Assembly (NCBI GenBank): GCA_017470505.1
Contig: JAFUYO010000005.1
Span: forward strand, 84,759 to 148,758
DNA length: 64,000 nucleotides
Reading direction: 5' to 3'
Origin: Butyrivibrio sp.
GTDB lineage: Bacteria; Bacillota; Clostridia; Lachnospirales; Lachnospiraceae
Shown: positions 28,054-37,636 of the stretch, one piece after another
Numbering within the stretch: the stretch's first letter is position 1
Layout: each line of letters opens with the position of its first letter
Notes under the pieces: generated by a model
What the model was told of the DNA's origin: nothing
What the model saw: the letters and a program-made list of their open reading frames with translations, nothing else
The model's database searches: none
Made by a program: the position numbers and the translations under genes

Positions 28054-28873
28054 GAAGAATAAGAGCAATATTCAGAGAAGACTGATACCTACATACATTT
28101 TTTTGACCATAGTATCACTGTTTTCGGTTTTCCCGCTTTTCTGGATGATCACGGCGGCAACAAACCAGACAGTAGAAGTTTCAAGAGGTAAGATCTGGTT
28201 CGGAACTCACCTCGTTGAGAACTTCAACAACCTCGTTGCAAGCACAGATCTGTGGAAGGCGATGGGCAACTCATTTTTGTACTCAACAGTACAGACACTT
28301 CTTGCTATCTTTATCTGCTCACTGGCAGGTTACGGATTTGAGCTCTATCACGACAAGGGAAAAGATCTCTTGTTCAGCATACTGCTCATGGCTATGATGA
28401 TCCCCGGAGTTGCAACAATGATCCCTCTGTTCACGATGATGAGCAAATTGCACTTTCTGAACACGGTATGGGGCTTTGCGCTTCCCGGAATTTCCACCCC
28501 GTTCCTGATCATGATGTTCAGACAGAACTCACGTAACTTCCCCAGGGACATTCTTGAGGCGGCTCGTATTGACGGGCTTAGTGAATTTGCTATCTTTTTC
28601 CGCATGTACATGCCCGTCATGAAGGCAACCTATGCAGCAGCTGCAGTTATCACCTTCATGAATGCCTGGAACTCATACCTGTGGCCCAGAGTCGTAATGA
28701 CAGATAACAGAGCTCAGACTATGCCTATGCTGATCGCAAACCTTGCAGGCGGATACACAATTGACTACGGTATGCTGATGATGGGCGTTTTGTTCTGCTC
28801 ACTTCCTACCATGATCATATTCTTTATCCTTCAGAAGCAGTTCACGGAAGGTATAACAGGTTCTGTAAAATAA
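28046..28873 (+). CDS. Sugar ABC transporter permease (MalG type)
   Basis: The second CUT1 permease, about 275 aa, six helices, with the ATPase-contact loop PRDILEAARIDGLSEFAIFFRMYMPVMK. GTG 28046 is preferred (AGG 8 nt upstream); GTG 28037 is the alternative and overlaps that site. It overlaps the upstream permease by 8 bp. Confidence 0.9.
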   Translation: MIKKNKSNIQRRLIPTYIFLTIVSLFSVFPLFWMITAATNQTVEVSRGKIWFGTHLVENFNNLVASTDLWKAMGNSFLYSTVQTLLAIFICSLAGYGFELYHDKGKDLLFSILLMAMMIPGVATMIPLFTMMSKLHFLNTVWGFALPGISTPFLIMMFRQNSRNFPRDILEAARIDGLSEFAIFFRMYMPVMKATYAAAAVITFMNAWNSYLWPRVVMTDNRAQTMPMLIANLAGGYTIDYGMLMMGVLFCSLPTMIIFFILQKQFTEGITGSVK

Positions 28874-28891
28874 ATGTGTGAGGAAACAATT

Positions 28892-31800
28892 ATGAACGAG
28901 TTTAATTATGCTGTTGTCGGGAATCCGGAAGTTTTTGAACAGAACAGACTTCCGGCCCATTCCGATCACATAGCCTACAGGTCTCTTCAGGAGCTGTATG
29001 CCGGAAAGAGCAGCTACAGAATAAGCCTTAACGGAGTGTGGCATTTTCATTATTCAAAAAATATAAGTGATGCACCTGTCGGCTTTTATAAGACGGATTA
29101 CGACACCGCCTCGTGGGACAGGATCCATGTTCCTGCACACATCCAGATGGAGGGCTACGACAGACCTCAGTATGTAAACGTGCAGTATCCGTGGGATGGG
29201 AGAGAAATGCTGACACCTCCTGAGATCCCCACCGGGTTTAATCCCGTGGCTGACTACGTAAAGCTCTTTACTCTGCCCAGGGGATTTAAGGAGGAGAAGG
29301 TTTGTATCTCCTTCCAGGGCGTTGAGAGCGGCTTTGCTCTCTGGCTCAACGGAGAGTATGTGGGATACAGCGAAAATACCTTTGATCCGGCTGAGTTTGA
29401 TCTGACTGACAAGCTCGTTAAAGGAGAGAACAGGCTCGCAGTCAGAGTCTTTAAATGGACAGCGGGCAGCTGGTGTGAGGATCAGGATTTCTTCAGGTTC
29501 TGTGGTATATTCAGGAGCGTCTATCTCTACACAGTGCCCAGGGCACACATATATGACCTCTCGATACAGCCTGTGCCTGATGAGGATTTAAAGAGCGCTG
29601 CTTTAAGTGTTAAGGCAATCACAGAGGGCTCCGGAAGTATCGACTTAAAGCTCTTTTATAAAAAAGAAAAAGTGCTTGACGGAACAATTCCGATTGACCA
29701 ATCAGGCGAGACCACCGGAAGCTGCACCATAAATGAGCCCCTTCTCTGGAGCGCTGAGGATCCAAATCTGTACGAACTCTATCTCTATGTAAAGGATGGC
29801 AGCGGAAAAGTTCTGGAAGTAATAAAGCAGTATGTCGGCTTCAGGCGCTTTGAGATGAAAAACGGCCTGATGCTCTTAAACGGCAAGCGCATTGTCTTCA
29901 AGGGCGTCAACAGACACGAGTTTTCCAACAAAAACGGAAGAGTTCCTGACAGGGACGAACTTCTTACAGATATTGTCACAATGAAAAAGAACAATATCAA
30001 CGCGATCAGGACGAGTCATTATCCTGATGATTCAGCTCTCTATGAGCTGTGTGACATCTACGGGCTCTATCTGATTGCTGAGAACAACCTTGAGACCCAC
30101 GGAACCTGGGAGCCCTATGAGAGGGGAGCCAGGGACGTATCCTATGTTGTGCCGAGGGACAATAAGATATGGGAGGGACTTCTTCTTGACAGAGTCAATT
30201 CCTGCTATCAGAGGGACAAAAATCACCCCTCGATCCTGATATGGTCCTGCGGAAACGAGGCAAACGGCGGAGAAGTCATCCGCAATATGTCAGCTCTTTT
30301 CAAAAAGCTCGATCCCTACAGGCTTGTACACTACGAGGGACTCTTCCACGACAGAAGATTTCCCGAGACCTCCGACATGGAGAGTCAGATGTATCCTTCG
30401 GTTGCAGCGATAAAGGAGTTCCTCTCAAATAACGGGGATAAGCCTTTTATCTGCTGTGAGTACACCCACGCAATGGGAAACTCCTGCGGCGGAATGTTTC
30501 TGTACACTGATCTCACAGACAAAGAGCCCAGATATCAGGGCGGCTTTATCTGGGATTACATCGACCAGTCGATTACACAAAAGGACAGATACGGCAGGGA
30601 CTACGAAGCCTTTGGCGGAGACTTCGGCGACAGGCCATGCGACTACAACTTCTCAGGGAACGGCATAACCTACGGAGACAGGACGCCTTCTCCCAAGATG
30701 CAGGAGGTTAAGTTCAACTATCAGAACATCTCCGTTACATTTGATAAGTCCAAAAAGAAGTTCAAGGTCACAAACAAGAACCTGTTTGTTAATACAGATA
30801 AGTACAGGGCTGTGGCACAGCTTTTGTCAGACGGAAGAGAGGTTTACTCGGAGGATATTGCCATAAGTGTTCCTCCGCTGTCATCAAAGACCTATAATGT
30901 TCCGGAGAGCATCTTAAATTATGTAAATGACATGTCCAAGGATGCTTCCTTAAAGGAGCTTAATACTGAGTTTGTTGTCACTATCTCATTCAGGCTGAAA
31001 GAGGACACTCTCTGGGCCGGAGCAGAGCATGAGGTAGCATTTGGACAGGCTGCTTTAAATTCTGTTTCCTATAAGTTTAAGTGTGACAAGGCGTTAAAGA
31101 TTGTCTATGGAAACAACAATATCGGCGTTTACGGAGATGAGTTCTCGGCTCTGTTTACTTATCCTGTAGGAGCGCTTGTATCCTATGTTTACTGTAACAG
31201 AGAGATGATAGAAAAATCTCCCGCTCCGAATTTCTGGAGAGCTCCTACTGACAATGACAACGGCTACATGGAGCAGTTCCTCTATGCACAGTGGAAGATA
31301 GCGAGCATGTACTCAGCTCTCAGAAAGCCCGGAGGAGAATATAAGCTCCCTGAGGTTTCAGAGGGAAAGAACAGTATCAGGATTAAGTACACGTATTTCC
31401 TCCCGACCACACCTGAAGCGGAGGTCTGTGTCACCTATGAGGTCTTCGGAGACGGAACCATCAGGTGTGAGATGGAGATGGATTCAAACAGGGAGCTTGG
31501 TGATTGCCCTGAGTTTGGCATGATGTTCAAGCTCTCAGCAGACTTCGACCAGCTGACCTGGTACGGACTTGGACCTGATGAGACCTACGCAGACCGCAAA
31601 GAGGGCGGAAAGCTCGGAGTCTACAGCAATGAAGTTAAGGACAATGTGGCAAAATACCTTGTACCTCAGGAGTGCGGCAACAAGTGTGACGTAAGGTATG
31701 CCAAGGTAACGGATAAGCGCGGACACGGTATGATGTTCTTTGGAAAGCCTTTCTTCTTCAGCGCACTTCCATATTCTCCTCACGAGATGGAGAACGCATG

Positions 31801-31963
31801 GCACCCGTTTGAGCTGCCAAACGTCCACTACACCTATGTGAGGGCAGCCCTCATGCAGATGGGCATCGCGGGAGACGACAGCTGGGGTGCCAAACCTCAC
31901 CCTCAGTACCTGCTTCCCGGGGAAGGCAAGCTGCAGTTTGAGTTCTATTTCAAGGGTACCTAA
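28892..31963 (+). CDS. Beta-galactosidase, glycoside hydrolase family 2
   Basis: A cytoplasmic LacZ-type enzyme of 1023 aa that hydrolyses terminal beta-galactosides brought in by the adjacent transporter. Domains: sugar-binding N-terminal (HFHYSKNISDAPVGFYKTDY), immunoglobulin-like, TIM barrel (NRHEFSNKNGRVPDRDELLT), and a C-terminal small-chain domain. The acid/base Glu456 lies in CGNEANGG and nucleophile Glu523 in CEYTHAMGN. ATG 28892 has GAGG 8 nt upstream; ATG 28874, directly after the permease stop, has no ribosome site. It has no signal peptide. Confidence 0.95.
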   Translation: MNEFNYAVVGNPEVFEQNRLPAHSDHIAYRSLQELYAGKSSYRISLNGVWHFHYSKNISDAPVGFYKTDYDTASWDRIHVPAHIQMEGYDRPQYVNVQYPWDGREMLTPPEIPTGFNPVADYVKLFTLPRGFKEEKVCISFQGVESGFALWLNGEYVGYSENTFDPAEFDLTDKLVKGENRLAVRVFKWTAGSWCEDQDFFRFCGIFRSVYLYTVPRAHIYDLSIQPVPDEDLKSAALSVKAITEGSGSIDLKLFYKKEKVLDGTIPIDQSGETTGSCTINEPLLWSAEDPNLYELYLYVKDGSGKVLEVIKQYVGFRRFEMKNGLMLLNGKRIVFKGVNRHEFSNKNGRVPDRDELLTDIVTMKKNNINAIRTSHYPDDSALYELCDIYGLYLIAENNLETHGTWEPYERGARDVSYVVPRDNKIWEGLLLDRVNSCYQRDKNHPSILIWSCGNEANGGEVIRNMSALFKKLDPYRLVHYEGLFHDRRFPETSDMESQMYPSVAAIKEFLSNNGDKPFICCEYTHAMGNSCGGMFLYTDLTDKEPRYQGGFIWDYIDQSITQKDRYGRDYEAFGGDFGDRPCDYNFSGNGITYGDRTPSPKMQEVKFNYQNISVTFDKSKKKFKVTNKNLFVNTDKYRAVAQLLSDGREVYSEDIAISVPPLSSKTYNVPESILNYVNDMSKDASLKELNTEFVVTISFRLKEDTLWAGAEHEVAFGQAALNSVSYKFKCDKALKIVYGNNNIGVYGDEFSALFTYPVGALVSYVYCNREMIEKSPAPNFWRAPTDNDNGYMEQFLYAQWKIASMYSALRKPGGEYKLPEVSEGKNSIRIKYTYFLPTTPEAEVCVTYEVFGDGTIRCEMEMDSNRELGDCPEFGMMFKLSADFDQLTWYGLGPDETYADRKEGGKLGVYSNEVKDNVAKYLVPQECGNKCDVRYAKVTDKRGHGMMFFGKPFFFSALPYSPHEMENAWHPFELPNVHYTYVRAALMQMGIAGDDSWGAKPHPQYLLPGEGKLQFEFYFKGT

Positions 31964-32038
31964 AAATTACCAGTGCATAGTTAATAGGACGGCGGAGGGG
32001 GCATAACAGAACCTCAAGTCCGCTGGCGCGTGCATCGT

Positions 32039-32126
32039 GATTTGCATAAATTCAAAATCAGAAGAACACCTCATTTCATGTTATTCAAAGCAATCGGTGT
32101 TCTTCTGATTTTTCATTTTGCAAATC
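32039..32126 (+). terminator. Long hairpin after beta-galactosidase
   Basis: A perfect 17-bp stem (32054-32070 with 32096-32112) of AAAATCAGAAGAACACC and its complement closes a 25-nt loop and runs into TTTT; an outer GATTTGCA/TGCAAATC stem (32039-32046 with 32119-32126) extends it. It may terminate in both directions; the long loop is unusual. Confidence 0.65.
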
Positions 32127-32138
32127 ATCTCTTCCTTA

Positions 32139-32190
32139 GGAACTGTAGCGAAATAACTTGAACAATTTACTTGCCTGACTTTCCCTCTGT
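32139..32190. mobile_element. Decayed MITE fragment
   Basis: After TTA (32136-32138), GGAACTGTAGCGAAATAA and a CTTGCCTGACTTTCC segment match the end of the 154-bp elements at 41603 (reverse orientation) and 45762. No right terminal repeat was found before proA, so the copy is truncated or diverged. The right boundary given here is approximate. Confidence 0.6.
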
Positions 32191-32314
32191 CACACTTGTA
32201 TTTATTTCTGCCCTGGCGGACAGTGGAAGGAAATAATTAGACTAAAATCGGATTTTATGGGATAATTAGAAGTAATTTCACTGTTTAATAGAATGAAAAT
32301 TTTGGGGGATGAGG

Positions 32315-33559
32315 ATGAGTTTGACGGATCTTTGTAAGAGTGCTTGTGAGGCTAAATATATTGTACAGAATCTGAGTACTGATGAGAAGAACAGGGCGCT
32401 TCTTGCGGTGGCGGATGCGCTTGTTGACGGAAAGAGCAAAATACTCTCGGCCAATGAGAAGGATGTTGCAAACGGGCATGAGAATGGTATGCATCAGGGG
32501 ATGATCGACAGGCTGACCCTTGATGATAAGAGGATTAAGGCCATGGCTGAGGGAGTCAGAGAAGTTGCTGCGCTCCCTGACCCGATTGGCGAAGTCATGG
32601 ATGAGTTTGAAAGGCCAAACGGCCTTAAGATACGAAAGGTCAGGGTTCCGCTGGGGGTTATTGGAATAATCTATGAGTCAAGACCGAATGTTACAGCTGA
32701 TGCCTTCGCGCTGACCTTCAAGTCGGGGAACGCTGTCATCTTAAAGGGTGGGAGCGATGCGATAAACAGCAACATAGCTATAACAAACATCATCAGAGAT
32801 GCGCTAAAATCCTGCGGCATATGTGAGACGGCGGTCTCTCTTATTGAGGACACGGACAGGAGCGTAACCAAAAAGTTCATGACCATGAATGAGTATGTCG
32901 ATGTGCTGATCCCCAGGGGAAGCGCAGGTCTTATCAGGACAGTTGTTGAGAACTCAACGATTCCTGTTATTGAGACCGGGACAGGTAACTGCCACATATA
33001 CGTCGATAAGGATGCCGACCTTGATAAGGCAATTCCGATCATCATAAATGCCAAGACACAGAGGATTGGTGTCTGCACCGCTGCGGAGTCTCTGATTGTA
33101 CACGAGGATATACGTGATACATTCCTTCCCCTCTTTTCAAAGGCGATGAAGGAGAATAAGGTCGAAGTGAGGGCAGATGAGGGGAGCCGGAGTCTTATAG
33201 AGGGAGCCGTTTCTGCAACCGAGGAGGATTTTGGCAAAGAGTACCTCGACTATATTATTTCCGTCAAGACGGTAAAGAGCGTAGATGAGGCAATTGAGCA
33301 TATTAACAGGTACAACACTCACCACTCGGAGAGCATAATAACCGGGAATGAGGAGAGTGCGCAGAGGTTTCTTGACAGAGTTGATGCAGCATGCGTATAT
33401 GTGAATGCTTCCACAAGGTTTACAGATGGCTTTGAATTCGGATTCGGTGCAGAGATCGGAATCAGCACGCAGAAACTCCACGCCAGAGGCCCAATGGGAC
33501 TTAAAGAGCTTACTTCTTACAAATATCAGATCCGTGGAGAAGGGCAGATCAGAGGATGA
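32315..33559 (+). CDS. proA: Glutamate-5-semialdehyde dehydrogenase
   Basis: Second enzyme of proline synthesis, reducing glutamyl-5-phosphate with NADPH. An aldehyde-dehydrogenase fold protein of 414 aa with the [21 protein letters not shown] segment, the catalytic Cys in [14 protein letters not shown], and a C-terminal [25 protein letters not shown] 32315 is chosen because GGGGG lies 6 nt upstream. It heads an operon with two unrelated genes and is not beside proB. Confidence 0.96.
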   Translation: MSLTDLCKSACEAKYIVQNLSTDEKNRALLAVADALVDGKSKILSANEKDVANGHENGMHQGMIDRLTLDDKRIKAMAEGVREVAALPDPIGEVMDEFERPNGLKIRKVRVPLGVIGIIYESRPNVTADAFALTFKSGNAVILKGGSDAINSNIAITNIIRDALKSCGICETAVSLIEDTDRSVTKKFMTMNEYVDVLIPRGSAGLIRTVVENSTIPVIETGTGNCHIYVDKDADLDKAIPIIINAKTQRIGVCTAAESLIVHEDIRDTFLPLFSKAMKENKVEVRADEGSRSLIEGAVSATEEDFGKEYLDYIISVKTVKSVDEAIEHINRYNTHHSESIITGNEESAQRFLDRVDAACVYVNASTRFTDGFEFGFGAEIGISTQKLHARGPMGLKELTSYKYQIRGEGQIRG

Positions 33560-34644
33560 CAGACAAGGAATATTTGAAAACACAGGAAAATATAATTAAT
33601 ATATCCAGGCAGCTCCACGATATTGGGCTTCTGGTCAGGACCTGGGGGAATATAAGCTGTCGGATTGACGAGGACCACTTTCTCATAACTCCGAGCGGCA
33701 TTAAATATGAGGACCTGATCCCTGAGATGATCGTTCCCGTCAATATTAAGGACCTCACATATGTAGGGGATTACCTTCCGTCGAGTGAACTCAAGGTCCA
33801 CGCAGCGGCATACAGGGTGAGAAAGGACTGTAATTTCATCGTCCACACTCATCAGGTCTACGCCTCATGCGCAGGAACACTCGGGATGAAAAAGATCTTT
33901 TCATATTACGAGGATGATGACATGACAATTCCGGTCGCACCCTATGAGGCACCCGGAACAGATGCTCTTGCCCAGAGCGTTTCGAGAACCTTAAAAAAGT
34001 TCAAGACTTCAAACGGCATCATCATGTCAAACCACGGAACGCTCTGCCTTGGAACAAACTCTGATGAAGCCGTCTACGAGGCTGAGATGATGGAGAGTGC
34101 TGCCTGCAATTTCCTCTCGGATGTTTGCAAGATGGATATGCCGCACGGCGTCGAGGAGATGTTTTCAAGCCACCTGGAAAACGGCAGGATCATCTACAAG
34201 GAAAAGGACACACCTGAGAGAGTCAAGAGCATCCACAAGGCTATCTACGCCAAGAGACCCGATGTGAAATACATAATACACAACAAATCCGAGGCAGTCA
34301 TGATGGTGTCGAGACGGGCGAGTCACATGAAGCCTCTTTTGGACGATTTTGCCCAGCTCATAGGAACTTCAGTCAAGATTCCGGCCAATGACGCAGAGCT
34401 TTACCACCAGATAAAAAAGAACGTAAATGTCGTTTTTGTGCCTGATGACGGGGCATACTGCCTTGGGGCTACCGCGGATGACGCCGAGGCTGTCGGAATT
34501 GTTCTTGATAAGGGCTGCATAGCCTACATCGCAGTCATGAGAAACGGAGAGGGACATTACATTTCATTCTTCGACTGCCTTAAGATGAACCGTCACTACA
34601 AAAAGACCTATTCCAAACTTGCAGATATAGGAGTTTCACAATAA
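33556..34644 (+). CDS. Class II aldolase/adducin-like protein with two tandem domains
   Basis: A 362 aa protein. The first half is a class II aldolase-type domain: [18 protein letters not shown], the zinc-site HTHQVYAS and SNHGTLCLG. The second half resembles a degenerate repeat of the same fold ([35 protein letters not shown]) without the HxH pair. Active members cleave or epimerise sugar phosphates. It overlaps proA by ATGA, so it is translationally coupled. The substrate is unknown. Confidence 0.75.
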   Translation: MTDKEYLKTQENIINISRQLHDIGLLVRTWGNISCRIDEDHFLITPSGIKYEDLIPEMIVPVNIKDLTYVGDYLPSSELKVHAAAYRVRKDCNFIVHTHQVYASCAGTLGMKKIFSYYEDDDMTIPVAPYEAPGTDALAQSVSRTLKKFKTSNGIIMSNHGTLCLGTNSDEAVYEAEMMESAACNFLSDVCKMDMPHGVEEMFSSHLENGRIIYKEKDTPERVKSIHKAIYAKRPDVKYIIHNKSEAVMMVSRRASHMKPLLDDFAQLIGTSVKIPANDAELYHQIKKNVNVVFVPDDGAYCLGATADDAEAVGIVLDKGCIAYIAVMRNGEGHYISFFDCLKMNRHYKKTYSKLADIGVSQ

Positions 34645-35706
34645 ATGATACGAAGACCACAGAGTATAAAAAAGGGATCTACAATAGGAGTTACGGCGCC
34701 TTCCTATGGCGCTGCAACAGAGCCTTATTCGCTCAGATACCCGATAGCAAAAACAAAAATAGAGGACCGCGGCTACAGGATTTTGGAGGGCGAGACCGTC
34801 TTTAAGGGAGACGGCCTGGGAATCAGCACAGATCCCGTGACAACAGCCAGAGAGCTGATGAAGTTCTATGAGAGTGATGAGTGCGATGCCATCATTTCAG
34901 CCGGCGGCGGTGAGCTCATGAACGAGACCATAACCGGTGTTGATTTCAACAGGCTGAAAAACTGCCGCCCTAAGTGGTTTATGGGATATTCCGACAACAC
35001 CAACTTTATCTTTCCCATGGTAACGATTGCAGGCGTACAGGGAATTTACGGTCCCTGCTTCGGAGGCTTTGCCAAGGAATGGGAGAGGACTGAATTTGAC
35101 AGCTTTGCTCTCCTTGAGGGAACAAAGAGTGTGTTTGAAGGAATAAACAAGTTTGTTGACCCGACTCTTCCTATGTCGATGCCGGAAAATAAAGTTGGCG
35201 GAGTGCATGTCTACACTGACAAGGAGCTCATGGCGCCCTATGACCTCAATGCCAACAGACACCTTAAGTACTCTGGATGTGAAGACGAGCATGTCAGAAT
35301 GGACGGGCTTCTTTTGGGCGGGTGCCTCGATATTCTTGCAAATCTTGTGGGAACAAGGTTTGACAGGGTGAAGGATTTTAAGAGAGAAAATCAGAGGATA
35401 ATCTGGGTGTTTGAAGCCTGTGACCTTTCGCCCATGAGCATAAGAAGGAGCCTCTGGAACCTGAGGGAAGCCGGGTGGCTTAAGGACGCTGCAGGCTTTA
35501 TCATAGGTCGTCCATACGCATCCTGGAAGCAGAACATGTTAGGCGTAGATCAGTACAATGCGGTGACAGATGTCCTGTCAGGAATCGGTGCTCCCATGCT
35601 CATGGATGTCGAGATAGGCCATGTGGAGCCGATGCTGCCCGTTATAATCGGAGCAGAAGCTGTCATCGAAGCTGCTGAGGATACGCTCCTTATAAGCTAT
35701 ACCTGA
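34645..35706 (+). CDS. S66-family (MccF/LD-carboxypeptidase-like) protein
   Basis: A 353 aa protein with the S66 N-terminus GSTIGVTAPSYGA, the nucleophile-loop region CDAIISAGGGELMNETI, FMGYSDNTNF, the VFEACDLSP Glu region and the DVEIGHVEPMLPVIIG His region. Known members cleave L,D-peptide bonds in peptidoglycan or inactivate microcin C-type compounds. In the loop where family members carry the catalytic Ser (GG followed by x-x-Ser), this protein reads GGGELMNE with no Ser, so activity is uncertain. It starts directly at the previous stop. Confidence 0.7.
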   Translation: MIRRPQSIKKGSTIGVTAPSYGAATEPYSLRYPIAKTKIEDRGYRILEGETVFKGDGLGISTDPVTTARELMKFYESDECDAIISAGGGELMNETITGVDFNRLKNCRPKWFMGYSDNTNFIFPMVTIAGVQGIYGPCFGGFAKEWERTEFDSFALLEGTKSVFEGINKFVDPTLPMSMPENKVGGVHVYTDKELMAPYDLNANRHLKYSGCEDEHVRMDGLLLGGCLDILANLVGTRFDRVKDFKRENQRIIWVFEACDLSPMSIRRSLWNLREAGWLKDAAGFIIGRPYASWKQNMLGVDQYNAVTDVLSGIGAPMLMDVEIGHVEPMLPVIIGAEAVIEAAEDTLLISYT

Positions 35707-35766
35707 TAAAAGAGTACACCCATCAGATTATTAGAAAAAATAATATGCAATTTCGATAATTTTTTA

Positions 35767-35772
35767 TATAAT
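35767..35772 (+). promoter_or_regulatory. -10 element before the secreted orphan gene
   Basis: TATAAT 27 bp before the ATG, giving a leader of roughly 15 nt that contains AAGGAGG. No clear -35 is present. Confidence 0.45.
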
Positions 35773-35793
35773 AGTAGTACAAGGAGGTGTACC

Positions 35794-36483
35794 ATGAAAA
35801 AGAAATTGAGTTTATTGCTGTCAGTTATTTTTGCTTTAGTTCTGATACTTGCTTCTCCCGCTTTGAGAGCTTATGCATACAGCGAGGTTGACTGCTTTGA
35901 CTTCGGAGATGCGACTCTTTCGATTGAGGCAGGCGGCTCGAAGCAGATGTGGTTTCGGACAGAGTATGACTACACCTATTACATTGAGGGTGCAACGAGC
36001 AGTGCCACATATCTTGAGTGCTCATTTGGTGCAGGTTCACAGTATGTGACCTTCCACATCGGTCCCGACGAGCAGGGAAAGAATGTTTTCTTCCACTTCT
36101 ACGTAACTGATGAGAGACTTCAGACTGAGGACAAGCACGACTGCGTTGAAGTTTATGTGCAGAACATCAAGGCTACGGATGCGGCTGTTGTGGCTCCCAT
36201 AGCAGGCGGCAGGAACGGTTCACTCGTTCAGACAGGAAACGTATCGATGCTCTACAACCAGGCAGGCGTTGCGATGGCATCATTTTCACTCGGAACCGGG
36301 AACGGAGTTATGACTTCCTACAAGCAGCAGGGCATTGTAAGTAACGCCGGAGCAAACTACTTTACAGTTACTGCTTCTGACGGAAACGCTTCCCCGAAGA
36401 TTTCTGACTCCGACAAGGCTGTTATGAGTGCAAACGGCTACGCAGGTGTTTGCGTAAACGGCGCCTTCAAAAACTGGCCATAA
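35794..36483 (+). CDS. Secreted protein of unknown function
   Basis: A 229 aa protein with a strong Sec signal peptide (KKKLSLLLSVIFALVLILAS, cleavage probably after AYA near residue 28) and no lipobox, LPXTG or membrane anchor. The first part is beta-rich and aromatic (QMWFRTEYDYTYYIEGATSS), the C-terminal part is Gly/Asn/Ala rich and ends GVCVNGAFKNWP. An excellent Shine-Dalgarno (AAGGAGG) precedes the ATG, and it is monocistronic between a promoter and a terminator. The family is not recognised. Confidence 0.7.
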   Translation: MKKKLSLLLSVIFALVLILASPALRAYAYSEVDCFDFGDATLSIEAGGSKQMWFRTEYDYTYYIEGATSSATYLECSFGAGSQYVTFHIGPDEQGKNVFFHFYVTDERLQTEDKHDCVEVYVQNIKATDAAVVAPIAGGRNGSLVQTGNVSMLYNQAGVAMASFSLGTGNGVMTSYKQQGIVSNAGANYFTVTASDGNASPKISDSDKAVMSANGYAGVCVNGAFKNWP

Positions 36484-36513
36484 ACAAAATCAGATCAAAA
36501 TCATGTGAATAAC

Positions 36514-36553
36514 AAAAATGCAGCTATCAACAGGTATCGATAGCTGCATTTTT
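36514..36553. terminator. Bidirectional terminator between secreted orphan and potD
   Basis: A perfect 15-bp stem AAAAATGCAGCTATC/GATAGCTGCATTTTT (36514-36528 with 36539-36553) serves both convergent genes. Confidence 0.9.
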
Positions 36554-36577
36554 ATATTTACATTATTTCAAGGGTAC

Positions 36578-37636
36578 TTAGTTTGCTGACTTTACCTGCA
36601 TCCATGCGTCGTTGTAGAGCTTGTCACCTTCTTCGCCCAGGTACTTGTAGGCCTCAGTCTTTAGCTTGGTCAGATCAGGGAAGGCGATTTCGGAATTTCT
36701 CGTCTCCTCATCGATCAGTTCCTGTGCCGCTACGTTCGGTGTTGAGTAGGTTATATACTCAAAGTTTCTGAGGGCTATGTCGGGCCTGCACATGTAGTTG
36801 ATCCATTTCTCGGCGTTTGATACGTTCTTTGAACCCTTGGTGATAACCCAGGAATCTATCCATACATTGGTGCCTTCCTTGGGCACCACATACTCAAGAT
36901 TTGGGTTCTCCCTGAAGGTGTAGATGGCTTCTCCGGAGTAGATGACACCCAGTGCAGCCTCATCTCCGATCATCTTGTCCCTGACCTGGTCTATGACATA
37001 TGCCTGAACGAGGGGCTTTTGTGCAATAAGATCGTCGGTTGCCACCTTGATTTCATCGGGATTGGTTGAGTTCTGTGAATAGCCGTTTCTGATGAGAGAT
37101 ACCATGAAGGCGTCCCTTACGGAGTCCTGCATGAGAATCTGACCTGAATACTTCTCATCCCACAGAATATCCCAGGAATCAACGACCTCATCTACCATGG
37201 TCTTGTTGTAGAGGATGCCGACGGTTCCCCAGCAGTAGGGCACTGAGTAGAGATTTCCGGGATCAAAGGCCTCGGATTCCTTGTAATACTGTTCGCCTAT
37301 GTTTACCGAGTTGGGGATGTTCTCAAGATTAAGAGGCTGCACCAGGTTGTTCCGGATCATCTTCTGGATCATGTAGTCCGACGGACATACAACATCGTAG
37401 GCTGATGTGTCCTGTGCGAGCTTGGCGTACATGATCTCGTTCGTCTCGAACATATCGTAGATGACATCGATCCCGGTCTCTTTTTCAAAATCAGTGATCA
37501 CGTCCTCGTCGATGTACTCACCCCAGTTGTACACGTAGAGCTTGCCGCCTGTTCCCTGGGCAGATCCGCAGCCTGAGAGGGCAGTTGCCGCAAGAGCTGA
37601 TAACAGTACCATGCTTACAATTCTTTTTTTCATCAT
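36578..37636 (-). CDS. potD: Spermidine/putrescine-binding lipoprotein
   Basis: Periplasmic-type binding protein of the polyamine ABC transporter, 352 aa. The signal peptide has the lipobox TALSGCGS. The mature part has the PotD/PotF features VYNWGEYIDEDVITDFEKET, DVVCPSDYMIQKMI, YSVPYCWGTVGILYNK and the C-terminal INYMCRPDIALRN. It is last in the potABCD operon; its ATG overlaps the potC stop, with AAGGAG upstream. Confidence 0.93.
   Translation of the reverse strand: MMKKRIVSMVLLSALAATALSGCGSAQGTGGKLYVYNWGEYIDEDVITDFEKETGIDVIYDMFETNEIMYAKLAQDTSAYDVVCPSDYMIQKMIRNNLVQPLNLENIPNSVNIGEQYYKESEAFDPGNLYSVPYCWGTVGILYNKTMVDEVVDSWDILWDEKYSGQILMQDSVRDAFMVSLIRNGYSQNSTNPDEIKVATDDLIAQKPLVQAYVIDQVRDKMIGDEAALGVIYSGEAIYTFRENPNLEYVVPKEGTNVWIDSWVITKGSKNVSNAEKWINYMCRPDIALRNFEYITYSTPNVAAQELIDEETRNSEIAFPDLTKLKTEAYKYLGEEGDKLYNDAWMQVKSAN

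Larger units (their letters stand above)
31964..32314 (+). other. Gene-free interval between beta-galactosidase and proA
   Basis: About 350 bp without a credible gene. It holds an unclear GC-rich start (31987-32035, with GGAC/GTCC pairing), a long hairpin (32039-32126), a MITE fragment (from 32139) and a final A+T-rich part that should contain the proA promoter, although no convincing -35/-10 pair was found. Confidence 0.6.

Noticed and set aside
32671-33237. Minus-strand open frame antisense to proA
   Set aside because: Shadow frame; proA is intact and motif-complete.
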